Shown: positions 14,688-25,271, counted from the stretch's first letter. The stretch: DNA of 64,000 nucleotides from Entoloma clypeatum (GCA_963565915.1 OY751485.1:1674001-1738000), one strand, 5' to 3'. Made by a program: numbers and translations. The notes: a model not told the origin generated them from the letters alone.

Positions 14688-16576
14688 TCAACACCTGATG
14701 AAGTTCCCCACGATCATCGTCGGTATCCCCCACTTATCCCTCCTGATCGTAAACGAAAAACAACAATTGATGAACCCCTCCTCTCGTGGGGGCTCTTCCC
14801 CTTCCCCTTCCTGCCCCCGCTTCCTCTCCTTGACATTGATCACCGGCTTATATCGCAGCACACACGACGTCAGCACAGCTTTTTGACTCGAGTCAAACGC
14901 GACATGACCGTATTTCTGTTTCTCGCTCGTGAGTACGCAAGCCAAAAGAAAAAGCAGTCATAGATAACAACGCTCACCTCCCAATAATTTACAGCTGACT
15001 CTTCAGCCATCAACTCGTATATCGATAATCGGCCCTATAGAGGAACCAGTTTCTATCAGCCTCGGCAACGGCGGGTGTGCAAGGCGCATACGTCACGCAT
15101 CATATACCCATCAACACCAATCAACTCGGTGAATTCCCGGTTCCCCTTGTAAATTTCCCCGGTCCGCCGCCATAGACATGCCGGGACGCCCATCGCAGAA
15201 AAGACGCGATCATAATCCAATAGTAGACGTTCGAACGCCTCCTCAATGAACACAAGATCCTAAAGCGATCATCGTTCAATCAAAACAACGTGCAAAGGAA
15301 GCAAAACTCACGATATCCCGCAATGATTGAGCAACAGCCTATGAGAAATCACATAAATCCGCCTCAGCCAATCATCTTCATGTCACATGTAAAAAGAACA
15401 CGCTCACTCGGAATTTAGGCCGCAGAACCGACAACGGTTGCAGGATTTGCTGCTTCGACTCCTGCGATACACTTGAAAGACCAACGGGAAACACGAGGAA
15501 AGTTCGTCAACTTTGCGGGAGAAATCCCATGATAGAAAAACAGGCCAATGGCGTACTTTCTGTCCATCCAACGCGAAAGCCGGGCATAACCCTTGACATA
15601 GTTGTACGGTTTCAACAACCCCGCTTCATACTTGGTTCGAATGACGCGGTTGAGCCGCTCATCGCGGGAGCCTGACTCTTGGTCCGCAGCGGTCATTAGG
15701 AACTTTTCCGTTTTGGTCGATGCTAGCGTGGTAGCTGAGTCCGAAGCGCCGGGCGCTTCGGTGGATGACGTCGTGCCGGGCTGTGTCACACTCTCTGGGA
15801 GTGTCGTTGCTGATGTCGAGGGTGAGAAGGTCGACTGCTGTGCGGCGGTAGTGGAGGGACTTGTGGTAGTGGTCGACGTGTAGGGTGAGGAGGGTACGAG
15901 GGATGGTCCGAGGCTGGGTCGAGGACTCGTGAAGAAAGAAGCCTCATCCAGGCTCTCCAGGAAGTCACTAAGCAGAAGGGCGGGGCAGATTACCAGACGA
16001 ATTTGACCCGTGGAGTTAGAAGCTGCACGCACCTCAGTACCGAGAACTCGTTGCCAAGGGTCTCGGGCTGGTAGAGAAACTGGCCTTGAGGGACACTCAT
16101 AGGCCATGCCGAGCCCGACGGTTGTTGGGGTGGAGGTGGTGGTTGGTATACTGTGACTGAAATAAAGAAAGGCATCAGATCCAAAGTGCAAGGTGTTAGA
16201 CAGCAGAGAAACATACCAGGTGCAAAAGTGCGCGACATATCTACACCACCTGAAGCAGATTGCTTGTCAGCAGCTTTTGGCCGTCGCTCATCGTGACACA
16301 GGTGTCCGATTTCACGCTTGATACTGGACGTTTTTTTTCTTGTCGTTTTACGAAGAAGAAAAAAGGTGCGCAAGCAACGAACCAGCGCTGGCAAGGTCTG
16401 CCTTCATCGCAAGTCATATGGCTGCGCCTGCAATAGAGACAAGCATGGTTGACTTTTCGCCTTTTGGCAATCTTCTTCTTCTTGGATACGTCCTCGGTGG
16501 TGGGAACGAGTAGTGGTGCGGTGGTCATGGTGGTCGATAATGAAGTAGAGTTAGAATACGAGGTAGAAGCCTCCAT
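14688..16576 (-). CDS. ERT1: Zn2Cys6 gluconeogenesis regulator of the ERT1/AcuK family (PAS domain)
   Basis: Nuclear transcription factor; this family activates gluconeogenic and non-fermentable-carbon genes. The start ATG at 16576 opens MEASTSYSNSTSLS. The binuclear zinc cluster is split by an intron and rejoins as HACLYCRRSHMTCDEGRPCQ plus RCIKREIGHLCHDE, supplying the six cysteines with the short spacing typical of ERT1. A long Ser/Thr/Pro-rich middle is followed by the family-specific block SRDERLNRVIRTKYEAGLLK and YNYVKGYARLSRWMDRNVSQ, then a PAS-like region: FERLLLDYDRVFSAMGVPAC and GEIYKGNREFTELIGV. The protein ends INCCFSFTIRRDKWGIPTMI. At least seven introns splice in frame. The AcuK/ERT1 call rests on the combined zinc-cluster and C-terminal blocks. 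Confidence 0.93.
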
Positions 16577-16985
16577 TATTGCATTTGGGGAAGAAGAGGA
16601 ACGGGATGGTGTCCCGCACTCTGGGGAAGTGGACGATTGAACTTGGATTGCCTTATGAGCCTCCCCTTGGAGGATATTACCCCCTCCTTCCCAAACTAGA
16701 CAGGAACGTCACACCATCATTATGTAATTAAATCAGAGATGATCTGATTCTCCCACCAATCGGGCTTGGGTGCCGATGTCCAGTAGAAAATGCTATTGCC
16801 TGCTCTCACAACTACACCCTGAAAAGATAAGCGATAACTTTTTGTTTCTCCCCACTATTCGATATTCACACTACGTCTGGCACAATTGAGACCGAGGATT
16901 CACACTGGGGTAACTATTCATTTTGGAATTGCGAAAATCAAATCGTCAGAAATTGACATAGGAACAACTAAAATCAAGCCAAAAT
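16577..16985. other. Upstream region of ERT1
   Basis: This region of about 400 bp lies between the ERT1 start and the 3' end of the tRNA gene. It presumably contains the ERT1 promoter. No further gene or clear binding site was recognised. Confidence 0.5.
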
Positions 16986-17075
16986 TGGACACACCCGGAA
17001 TTGAACCGGGGACCGCCCGCATGTCGAACTGTTGTTCTGCTAAGCGGGCGTGATAACCAACTACACCATGTGCCC
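16986..17075 (-). tRNA. tRNA-Ala (anticodon AGC) with a 16-nt intron
   Basis: Read on the minus strand, the 90-nt gene folds into a full cloverleaf. The acceptor stem is GGGCACA/TGTGTCC with discriminator A, and it includes the G3:U70 pair that identifies alanine tRNAs. The D arm carries TAGTTGGTTA. The anticodon stem is CCCGC/GCGGG with loop TT-AGC-A. The T stem is CCCGG/CCGGG with loop TTCAATT. A 16-nt insertion directly after position 37 is at the canonical site for nuclear tRNA introns. Removing it leaves a 74-nt tRNA before CCA addition. Confidence 0.93.
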
Positions 17076-17144
17076 TTGCATGTACATATATATTTTTGCG
17101 AAAAAGAAGACAGACACATAAGAAATATTTCCGTAATACACGCA

Positions 17145-17158
17145 TTTTTATTGGTCGT
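17145..17158. repeat. Target-site duplication, left copy
   Basis: TTTTTATTGGTCGT lies just before the retroposed element and is repeated exactly at 18840-18853 just after its poly(A) tail. It is 70 bp upstream of the 5' end of the tRNA-Ala gene. Confidence 0.85.
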
Positions 17159-18804
17159 CATCCCCCTCTAACCACCACCATCAATTGTTAGGTGCCCGCG
17201 CTTTTCGTCGATCCGTGCTGGTTGTAGTAGCACAGTAGCATCCAACACATCCTCTGTGCAGGTCTGGGTCTTTGACCTTGCGTTGATACTACGATCTCGT
17301 CCTTCATGCCTCGCAAGAAGCCTTCCAAGCAGCAGAATGCACCTAGTGTGCCCATTCCTGGCGCTCCCCCCCGTAACAATGATCTTCTCCCAGATAATCA
17401 TCCTCTCCACAAATACCTGGTTCGCCCCGTTTTTGCCAACATAGAACACACCGATTTCCTTGGCGATCTTGAACGTTCATTCTGCATGGACACCGTGAAA
17501 TACTACTTTCGCGAGTCCCCTTTCACCTTTTCTGAACTGTTCCCAACATTCCGAAACCGTCTAAAGTACTTCTCGTCATGGATTGACCATTACACAGAAC
17601 ACCGACAGTTGGCGAACTTGTCCACCCAGACGCCTTCACCACCCCCTCCCCCACCAGCACCAGCTGCCCACCAGTCCTGCTCGACGCAGACTCTCCCTCC
17701 CACGCACAAGGCACGTTCCTCACAAACGCCTCATGCCCCCCACGCCTCTGCAGCAGCCCAGACCTCTGGTCCAGACCTGCTACAAGCGCCCACCCTTTTC
17801 TCCGTGCCTTCCCAGGCGCCGCCTCATGCTTGCGCTTCTGTGGCAGTCCAGGCCTCAGCCCTAGACCCACAAACGCCCACACCTCTAGCGCCTCCCCCGG
17901 CGCCTTCATCTCCCACACGCTCCTACGCCTCTGTGGCCTCCACTTCCCCCGCACCCTCTCGTGCCCCCTCTCCCCTCCCTGTTCCTGTCCTGAAAGGGCC
18001 TTCAGTGGCTCCTCCATCAGCTCACGAATGGCGACCCCCTCCCTCTGGCAAGAGACATCGTCAGTCTCCACCCAGATCGCCCCACCCCCCGGGCCCCCTG
18101 CCATCCAAACCAGCACCTATCCCCTGCTCTTCAAGACCCTTGAGTCCTGAGCCCCCTCGTGCGTCTGCCCCCAAATGCGGCGGCCCACCTCCCCCTCCCT
18201 GGAAGGCTTTCTCCCCTTTGCTTCCGCCTTTCCCCCCCAGGATGCGCTCTCCATGCCCTCCCTCTCCCCCTTTCTTCCCCTACATGGGACCCCCGCCAGG
18301 ATTGCCGCAACCACGGCCCTCCTTTCTCCCCGCGTTCTTGAAGAACTTCAACCCGAAGGCTGTGCCTCAACCCGCCCCCTCTGTTCCCCTTCCCTCCCGC
18401 TCGTCCGGCCTGTCCAAGGTCACGCTCCCGCTGATCCGATGGGCTGCCGATGGGATCCCAACGATTACGTGGCAAACGTTCTCGTCCCCTTCCGTCTGAA
18501 GTCTTTTTCTTTCTTTCACGTATAAGGAATGGGCTAACACCCCCGTACGTCTCTCTTTCTGGTTTTCGTTTTGTCCTACTTTTCTATATACAACACACCA
18601 CCTACAACACACTGTCTCAATATCCTTTCACGGACGTTTCAGTGTCCATCTCTATCCTTTACTTATCGGATACGCACATAGGCCGTCCCCAGAGGGCCTT
18701 ACTCTACCATGCTACTCATACCGCGGTCCCTGCTTAGCAGTAGTGGTTACCCCTTGTACCTAGTACAGACCGGACTGCGATCGGGCGCCGGTATATAAAT
18801 TGAG

Positions 18805-18838
<34 letters not shown>
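17159..18838 (+). mobile_element. Retroposed poly(A)-tailed element (non-LTR-like, non-autonomous)
   Basis: A 1.68-kb insertion bounded by a perfect 14-bp target-site duplication and ending in an uninterrupted run of 29 A at 18810-18838. These two features together are the hallmark of target-primed reverse transcription. It contains one intronless 397-codon open frame (17306-18499) and a 3' region ending CTGCGATCGGGCGCCGGTAT... before the A tail. No reverse transcriptase, endonuclease or zinc knuckle is encoded, so it must have been mobilised in trans. It is either a non-autonomous LINE derivative with a gag-like ORF1 or a processed copy of a cellular mRNA. The intact duplication and pure A tail suggest a recent insertion. 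It sits between the tRNA-Ala gene and the 3' end of YAR1, whose stop is only about 40 bp beyond the right duplication. Confidence 0.8.
17306..18499 (+). CDS. Proline-rich ORF carried by the retroposed element
   Basis: Single-exon 397-residue protein starting at the ATG at 17306 (MPRKKPSKQQNAPSVPIPG). Residues of about 30-100 are ordinary globular-looking sequence (HKYLVRPVFANIEHTDFLGD, YYFRESPFTFSELFPTFRNR, LKYFSSWIDHYTEHRQLANL). The remaining three quarters are low-complexity Pro/Ser/Ala, which is highly basic and includes repeated SSQTP-, AVQAS- and PPPP-type segments. No zinc knuckle, coiled coil, RRM or catalytic motif is visible. A nucleic-acid-binding ORF1-like role is conceivable but unproven. 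The frame is fully open inside an element with fresh hallmarks of insertion. I do not recognise the family. Confidence 0.6.
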   Translation: MPRKKPSKQQNAPSVPIPGAPPRNNDLLPDNHPLHKYLVRPVFANIEHTDFLGDLERSFCMDTVKYYFRESPFTFSELFPTFRNRLKYFSSWIDHYTEHRQLANLSTQTPSPPPPPPAPAAHQSCSTQTLPPTHKARSSQTPHAPHASAAAQTSGPDLLQAPTLFSVPSQAPPHACASVAVQASALDPQTPTPLAPPPAPSSPTRSYASVASTSPAPSRAPSPLPVPVLKGPSVAPPSAHEWRPPPSGKRHRQSPPRSPHPPGPLPSKPAPIPCSSRPLSPEPPRASAPKCGGPPPPPWKAFSPLLPPFPPRMRSPCPPSPPFFPYMGPPPGLPQPRPSFLPAFLKNFNPKAVPQPAPSVPLPSRSSGLSKVTLPLIRWAADGIPTITWQTFSSPSV

Positions 18839-18839
<1 letters not shown>

Positions 18840-18842
<3 letters not shown>

Positions 18843-18853
18843 TTATTGGTCGT
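18840..18853. repeat. Target-site duplication, right copy
   Basis: Exact copy of TTTTTATTGGTCGT from 17145-17158, immediately following the poly(A) run. Flanking bases then diverge (TCATCG here, CATCCC on the left), so the duplication ends cleanly. Confidence 0.85.
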
Positions 18854-18892
18854 TCATCGTATCAGCCTTGGCTTAAATCACTTTTTATTTTG

Positions 18893-19552
18893 TCAAGGGG
18901 TCCTCGACCCACCAATGATGGTCATTTTTGCTACCTGCCCCTCAGCATCCTGGATTTCGACTTCAATGTCTTGTGCCGACGCGCCACCCTCATCCTCCAT
19001 ATCGTCGGACGTCTCTTGCACGACATCCGTTGCTTCCAACTTCATCATCTTCACCAACCAAGCAGCACCTTCGTCCCACCCTGCGAGTTCGGCTTCTCCG
19101 AGCGGCGTACGTCCGGCTGCATTCTTTACATCAATCAAGTCAATGCCTAGTCCGTCGGGATACTCGACGAGTTTCTGGACGATGGGCAAATGTGAATTGA
19201 TAGCGGCCCAGTGCAGGGGTGTGGATTTGGCACTGTTCTGCCAGGCAAGAAGTGATGGCGGTACGAGGGGGAGTAAAAACTCCAAGACATCTGTAGCAGG
19301 TCTATCAGAGACGAGGTCGCGTATCAACCGCCAATGCAAGCGCCACATGCAGGTAGCAAGAAGGCCTCTCGATGATTTACCTAAGTGACCGTTCCCACAA
19401 GCCATGTGCAAGATGCTGTTGTCGTTGTGATCTCGGATCTCCGCCAAGGGTTGTGAACCAAAGCGCGCCACGAACTGGAAGATATCGTCGAGATCGCCAT
19501 ATCTGGCGGCGACGAGGACATCTTCCTTGTCTTCGTCGGTCAACTCCGCCAT
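18893..19552 (-). CDS. YAR1: Ankyrin-repeat protein YAR1 (ribosomal protein Rps3 chaperone)
   Basis: Small ankyrin protein. In yeast Yar1 binds newly made Rps3 and protects it on the way to the pre-40S ribosome. The start ATG at 19552 opens MAELTDEDKEDVLVAARYGD. One intron is removed so that CGNGHL joins DVLEFLLPLVPPSLL. Ankyrin signatures are DHNDNSILHMACGNGH, NSAKSTPLHWAAINSH and NAAGRTPLGEAELAGWDEGA. An acidic tail follows (SDDMEDEGGASAQDIEVEIQ). Length is about 190 residues, matching yeast Yar1 (200). The stop at 18893-18895 is just 40 bp from the retroposed element, which may therefore alter the 3' UTR. It is divergent from the membrane-protein gene at 19876. Confidence 0.85.
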   Translation of the reverse strand: MAELTDEDKEDVLVAARYGDLDDIFQFVARFGSQPLAEIRDHNDNSILHMACGNGHLGKSSRGLLATCMWRLHWRLIRDLVSDRPATDVLEFLLPLVPPSLLAWQNSAKSTPLHWAAINSHLPIVQKLVEYPDGLGIDLIDVKNAAGRTPLGEAELAGWDEGAAWLVKMMKLEATDVVQETSDDMEDEGGASAQDIEVEIQDAEGQVAKMTIIGGSRTP

Positions 19553-19875
19553 ATTGGTAGGGTTAATCAGCGATCGGCCTTATTTGTAATCGTGGGTAAT
19601 GATCAATGTTGTGGCCGTGCTGCATTTCAAGTTAACGTTGACGATCATCATTGAACATTGAACAGCCTCCAAGAATTAATTTCAGATACCATTACCACTT
19701 GGTCATCTTGTCATCTGGCGTATTGAGCCCCAAGGTTCCTCGGATCTCGGTGGCTGGACTCACTTCTTTCTCCAGGTTCACTCTGGACCAACTCCGACCC
19801 TCCATTCTTTGTCATTTCTTTCGCGAAATCTCAGTTGAAACTTGACCCGTTTGTGACGGTTTCAATGGCGATAAA
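19553..19875. promoter_or_regulatory. Divergent promoter region, YAR1 / membrane protein
   Basis: This 323-bp space separates two divergent start codons (19552 minus, 19876 plus). It presumably carries both promoters. No TATA box or named site could be assigned. Confidence 0.4.
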
Positions 19876-22264
19876 ATGCGATCGGATGCCGTTCCCTGGT
19901 CTGGCTTTGATTTGCCGTTGTTCGCATCACCCATCCACGACATCAATCCGGTGTGGGGTGTATCATGTGGGGGTTGTCAAGACCAATATCATGGTCAAGC
20001 CATAACACTCATGCTTACTTACTGTACTCATCACAGCCGCCAGCAGTCATTATCTGCACCATCACCACCGGGCTTCTGACTTCGTGGCAATCCTTTCTCG
20101 CAGGTTCGAGCTCTGTTTTTCTCGATTACCCGCGTTGCTGTCTCGACTGGTGAGCCATGACCCATGTCTCTCCTGCTGCCCATCTGGTGTGGGCTGTACA
20201 AGCTACCTTGGTGAGTAATTGGAGCAAGATGTCTTCAGCCCTCGTTGAGGTCTTGTCATCTCCTCAGCTGGGGGTGTTCCTTCTCTTCCACTTGTGGTCT
20301 TTCGATAGATTCAAATGCCTAAGGTGACGTTAGTCTGCTCCAGCCCGTGATACAAGAGGCTGAGAGTAAACGGATTCATAGATGGAGCAGCGGGTCATCC
20401 GGAGCATTCAAGCGTGTCATGACCGTGCGTTAATATCTGAGAGTTTCATTGATGAGTTCTATTAATAATTTGGACCAGTATTCGTATCTATTAACCATAC
20501 CCTTACTGGCATCATATTCTTTCACTTTCGGTATCATCAAGTATAATGAAGGATTCATCGCGTTGCCAAAGTATGGAAGTGAGTTAATCCATTTCGATTC
20601 ACTTGAGCCCTCTGATGCATGAATTCAAGTCATTCCGAAACCACATCAGTTATGGTCACCGCTTGCGCAACGTGCGATATTCCCAGTGATGATCACATTT
20701 TCGATTGGATGGGCTTTTGAGATGTATGTTCCCTATTCAATTGACACCTGCATCCGATTCATATCAATCCTGCAGGGTAACTCACCTGGAAGGTTGCAAT
20801 TCATCCTATCGAGGGTGTCCATGGGTGATCTGACCGTGATGACTACATAGAGTTGTGCTTCTGGCTCTTCCTTGTCAATGCCAGTTCTTCCCAACAAAAT
20901 TGGTTCAACAGTATGTACTTCAAGTCATGGGTAGTCGGTTCCGTCATTGCCGTCATATACATGCCGCTTGTCGCAGTATTCACGAGGTCGGATCCGCTCA
21001 AGGTCAATTCACAGTATTCACTTCTAATAGTCTTCTGGATAACTCATCCATCATAGAACGAAGCCTACGTCTTCCTTGCAGGTAGTCTGGGAGATTTGTC
21101 ATTGACAATATGGTTCACCCCGATACTGTGCTTGATACCCTTTTCACTAGTAACGTATACTGATTACAACTTTGCAGATGGATGTTCCCTGCTTTCCTGC
21201 AAAATCTCGTAAGTCGTTTCAACAATGAACCCGTTTATTTAGTCGTGATGTTCTCAGAAATCGGAAGGCGTGGATATGAGTACTATGGTCCGCCTGACGA
21301 AATTCTGCGAGTTAAATGTACGTGCGCAACTCCTTTTGTGCCCTTCCTGCCATCACTCATAATTCTTTGTGGTAGAACATCCGCGTTATTTTCCGTTTCC
21401 TCTTCGCAGCCCCCCTTCTCCTTTTGGCCATCGATGGTGTCCGTCCTCACCAACATATCAATGAGAACATGTTCGCAACGGGTAATTAGCTCTTCATATC
21501 GGCCGTGCAAAATGGTCTCTAACAATTACCTAGATTTCCTTGCTATCGTTGCTGGGTTTGGCGCTACTATCTCATCTGCTCTGACTCTTGTTGTACGTTT
21601 TCTTTACTCGGGAAAAAGTATGCCATATGGAATTAACCAAACAATCAGATATTCTTCCCCCGTTCAATCCAAGGTGAGATGGCGGACCGCGAAGCAAGCG
21701 TTCAGCGAAAGCGCGCTCGCTCCTACGGGAATACTGAAACTTTTGATGAATCTCGCTACCAAACGCAAACTAACATGTCCCAATCCATCCACGCTAACTA
21801 TCAGCCTTCGCAACATTACAACGCCGGTAAACCAGGGACGTACCACGTGACTTCTTCACCGATGAAGAGAAACTTCTCGAAGTTGTCGGATGGCGGCGAT
21901 GTGCTCGCTGACGATATAGAAGCGAGGGGCGCCCAGCATTCGCATTCCACGGATAAACATTGGGACGAGTCCGAGGAGGGCCCAACGGACCTGGGCCCGA
22001 TTCGGCCCAATCGGAGAAAAGGAAACGAAATCCAGCTGGGTGGGATTGAGGCGAGGTTGACGGAGCATAATTTATCACAACATAACCTCAAAGCATCGAA
22101 TGTGAACCCTTTGGTGCATAACTTTACGTCACCAATCAGTAAGCGCCTCTTTTTTTCTTTCAACAATGGACCTTCGTTTCCTTACGCCCTTGGAATTTGT
22201 AGACCTTGTTGAATCTGGGGTAGCAATGCATCGAAACGATTCAGGGCTTACATTCAAACGCTAA
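19876..22264 (+). CDS. Multi-pass membrane protein of unknown function
   Basis: About a dozen short exons splice in frame from the ATG at 19876 (MRSDAVPWSGFDLPLF) to the TAA at 22262. Hydrophobic spans include PPAVIICTITTGLLTSW, LGVFLLFHLWSF, YLLTIPLLASYSFTFGII, AIFPVMITFSIGWAFEM, ELCFWLFLVNASSS, SWVVGSVIAVIYMPLVAVF, AYVFLAGSLGDLSLTIWF, VIFRFLFAAPLLLLAIDGV and DFLAIVAGFGATISSALTLV. These predict roughly seven to nine TM helices. A hydrophilic C-terminal tail of about 180 residues follows, rich in Ser, His and Asn. After a last intron it ends NLVESGVAMHRNDSGL. The topology could suit a receptor or transporter, but I see no GPCR, MFS or channel signature. I believe homologues exist in other mushrooms without a described function; that is recollection, not shown here. 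Confidence 0.75.
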
Positions 22265-22760
22265 GCGGAGCAGTTCTGTATATCTTTGATCACGGGTTAC
22301 AGCTTTCCTTCACTTCATTCTCGATTTGTTGAAACAACACACTCTTTTAGGAAGGGGGGACGGCTCGAAGGTTTCTCTTTGATACCTTAATACCCTCTTA
22401 ATGTAACTACTCTGATTTGCAATATCTATTCGTACTCACGCAAGATCTTTCGATGCAAAATTAGGATTGCCATGGAATCTTTCAATTGTACTTATACCCA
22501 AGAGCGTCCAAGAACTGGAAACTTGACTAGGACTACTTGAGCACTTCGCCGTCGCGGAATCGATCTCCCTCGTTAACATTTCCGAGGGCATGGCAAAGAC
22601 CCTGCTGTGTATTAGGGGGGTTGCACGATTCTACGGATATTCCACTGGCATTATGAAGGTCCTCTACATCTGGCACTGCAACTGATGTGTTCGACTTGGA
22701 TGCCGTCCGGAAGAAGCTTAAGACCGATGCACTCACCACACGAGAAAATAACAGACCAAA
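22265..22760. other. Intergenic region
   Basis: This 496-bp space lies between the stops of two converging genes. No repeat or gene was recognised. Confidence 0.5.
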
Positions 22761-23504
22761 CTATACTATCACTTCCTTGTCGATGGGAAACCAAGTCTGG
22801 ACTGTATATCCGAGAGGTGGTTCTGCTTTTTTTCCCTCAGCTGGCGAATTCAAACCTCAAAATGACACTCTTTGATGGAACTCACCGTGATTTGTGAAAG
22901 GATTGAACAGTGTCACCTGCTGGTCTGGCGTTTTTCCCTCGTCAATCTTCTTCAAGATCGTTACCCTGTTTACTGCAACGATGGAGGCTTCCTTTGAAAA
23001 TGACCACATGAATTCCCCTTCTTGACAAAGCTTCATATTGACTCACCACAACATTTTCGTGAAACGCTTTGCACGACTCCAATCCTGTTAAAGCTGCTTG
23101 TCTCCAACCTTTGCGTTCATTGACTATCTTGCGAAACTTCCCAAAAGTCGCTTTCTTCTTCCTGCACGCGCGTTCCTGAACACGTCCTATTTGAACCCTC
23201 TGGTTACAACTTGTCAAATACAACCTGTATCAGTGTCCTGATGAACAAACGAACGTGAGGCGGCCTACTCTTCCCAAGCCTGATGCAAAGGCTGGAGCAT
23301 GCTGATATCAATGTACTTGTGATATTCCTGCAACTGTTTTATGCCCTGTTCAAGCTCTTCGGATGCCTCCTTCCAAATCTCTTCCGTGGTTTTCGTGTTT
23401 TCGACGTCGAGGTGCTTTTTCTTGAAGACGGAGATAGCGCTCAACGCTACGTTTGCGGTGGCAGTGAGGACGGTAAATATAGGAATAGCCTCGATGCCAG
23501 ACAT
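22761..23504 (-). CDS. Small helical 'companion' protein A, divergent from kinase A
   Basis: Unidentified protein of about 185 residues. The start ATG at 23504 opens MSGIEAIPIFTVLTATANVA. Residues of about 8-27 form an amphipathic to hydrophobic helix, followed by a charged helical stretch (VENTKTTEEIWKEASEELEQ). After an intron comes a strongly basic block (ERACRKKKATFGKFRKIVNE) and another helix, then KKIDEGKTPDQQVTLFNPF and a final exon ending PPLGYTVQTWFPIDKEVIV. The splice joins are my reconstruction. A near-paralogue lies at 25791-26526, and both sit back to back with a kinase gene. The N-terminal hydrophobic helix followed by charged helices recalls helical-bundle membrane-acting domains, but no homology can be shown from sequence alone. 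Confidence 0.6.
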
Positions 23505-23916
23505 AAGTATCGTGGAAGAATTGTCACAAGGGAGGAGGGATGGATGGCATTTTGAAAGAGAGATCCGAGTTCTTAAATTGTTCGCTGAACAAACCACGCC
23601 ATAAACACACCAGAGGGGTCCAGGGAATGTGTTTCAGGCTAACTAAATGTGTTGGTTGGTGAAGAACAAGGTAAGCACAAGGGTACAAGGGGAAGGGATG
23701 CCCAAGAGATGCCTTACATATTAGTATGAATTCATTCCGCTTCTGGGCCCGGGATGAGCGGATCCGTCGAAATTTGGTTCACATTGTGTCTCCTGCCAGT
23801 GCAGTGAATTCAATTGATGAAAGCAGAACAATAACCAGATTGCTCAAGCGCTTATGCTTTAAGGCCCAACCGGAGGAAGGAAGAACTCAAAACGTCTGCT
23901 CATTATTCTGTCACTC
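23505..23916. promoter_or_regulatory. Divergent promoter of module A
   Basis: This 412-bp space separates the start codons of companion A (minus) and kinase A (plus). It corresponds in position to 26527-26846 in module B and 44457-44912 in module C. No specific box was recognised. Confidence 0.4.
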
Positions 23917-25271
23917 ATGTCGGGCGTTTCTGGACTCGAAGAAATCGAAGAGCGACTGCGACTTGCTGGAGTCGACTTGACATTAGGGAAAAATGGCGAA
24001 CTCAGCAGTGGAGAAATATTCTGGCGGGACCACCAACCGTGGCTGAAGCAGCGAGGTTACACTCTTCGGAAACGTTACCAGCCCGATTGGATTCCTTCTT
24101 GGAAATCGAACCCAGAGAAAACCTGGTCCAATTGTGAAGATGGAGTTTCTGCCAGTGTACGTTTGTTTCTTCCACTGTCGAGGTCAAAGCCTTGAAATTT
24201 GCCAGTACTGTACAGTTCTAGATGCAATGCGAGAGGATGGTTCCTTGGTTGTGTTGAAACAAAGTTCTGCTACGAGTCAATCCGACGAGGGTCGAATCGG
24301 GACCATGCTCTCGTCCGAGCCGCTAGCGTCTCATCCGGGCAATCACTGCGCTCCAATATTCGAGGTGCTACAAGTGCCAGATGATCCGAGATATGTCATT
24401 CTGGTCATGCCCTATTTACATGGCATTGAGCAGCCTCCATTTGAAACTATTGGGGAAGCAGTTGAATTCTTTCGTCAGGTTTTCGATGTCAGTCGATATA
24501 CAACATTCGGGATATACTCTCATATACTTTTTTTAGGCTCTGAAATTTATGCACGAGAACCAGGTCGCACATCGGTAGGTGTCCAAAGTCAAAAAGATTT
24601 TCACCACCTTAACGATTCCTAGAGATATCAAATACAACAACATCATGGCGGATACCCTACATCTTTACGATTCCCCTCCCCATTTCGACTATTCCTTCAA
24701 AAATCGTCAATTCTCAGGAAGCCCCCGAGTCATCTTCTCACGAACTCAGAAGCCTGTCAAGTACTATCTTATCGATTATGGTCTTTCACAGGTGTATAAG
24801 CCCGAGGATGCGCCCTATCTAGAAATCTCAGGATGGGGAGGGGATAAATCCGTCCCGGAGTTTCAGACAGAGGAACAAATACTTTGCGACCCATTTCCGG
24901 TTGATGTATATTGTATGGGTAATACGGTTCGCAGGTATTTCCTGGAGGTGAGGACGCATTCTTGGCACCTGACTTCATGGCTGACCACGGCACAGGCCTA
25001 TCTTCATAGGCCTGCCAAGAAGGGTTTCGAATTCATAGATGATCTTGTTCGCGATATGGTGAAAGATGACCCGAAACAGCGGCCTACGATGGCCGAGGTT
25101 GTATCCCGGTTTGAAGGCATCACGAAGAAGCTGAGCAATCGAAAATTGCGTTCACGCGTTGTGGATGTAGGGGAACCGACGATCCCTGGAATATTCCGCT
25201 CGACTATTCATTGGGTGAAGCAGGTTGGTTTCATCGTCAGGCGCATTCCGCCGATACCAAAGCCACAATAA
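23917..25271 (+). CDS. Protein kinase-like protein A of a fungal-specific family
   Basis: The start ATG at 23917 opens MSGVSGLEEIEERLRLAGVD. A family-specific N-terminal block (EIFWRDHQPWLKQRGYTLRK, RYQPDWIPSW) precedes the kinase fold. The N-lobe has VVLKQSS with the likely ATP-site lysine, but I see no glycine-rich loop. VILVMPYL is the hinge. After two introns the catalytic loop is intact as HRDIKYNNIM (HRDxKxxN). The Mg-binding DFG is DYG (YYLIDYGLSQVY). The C-lobe continues with DPFPVDVYCMGNTVRRYFLE and DMVKDDPKQRPTMAEVVSRF, and a basic hydrophobic tail (WVKQVGFIVRRIPPIPKPQ). Its sister at 26847-28209 is a tandem duplicate. A 130-bp 3' tract is almost identical between them. Substrates are unknown. 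Family confidence is high; catalytic activity is inferred. Confidence 0.83.

Noticed and set aside
14356..14886. 176-codon plus-strand frame between PMR1 and ERT1
   Set aside because: It overlaps the ERT1 3' exon in antisense and starts in the PMR1 leader; no family features.
17523..18116. 197-codon minus-strand frame inside the retroposed element
   Set aside because: It is the complement of proline-rich sequence in the plus-strand ORF and has no independent features.
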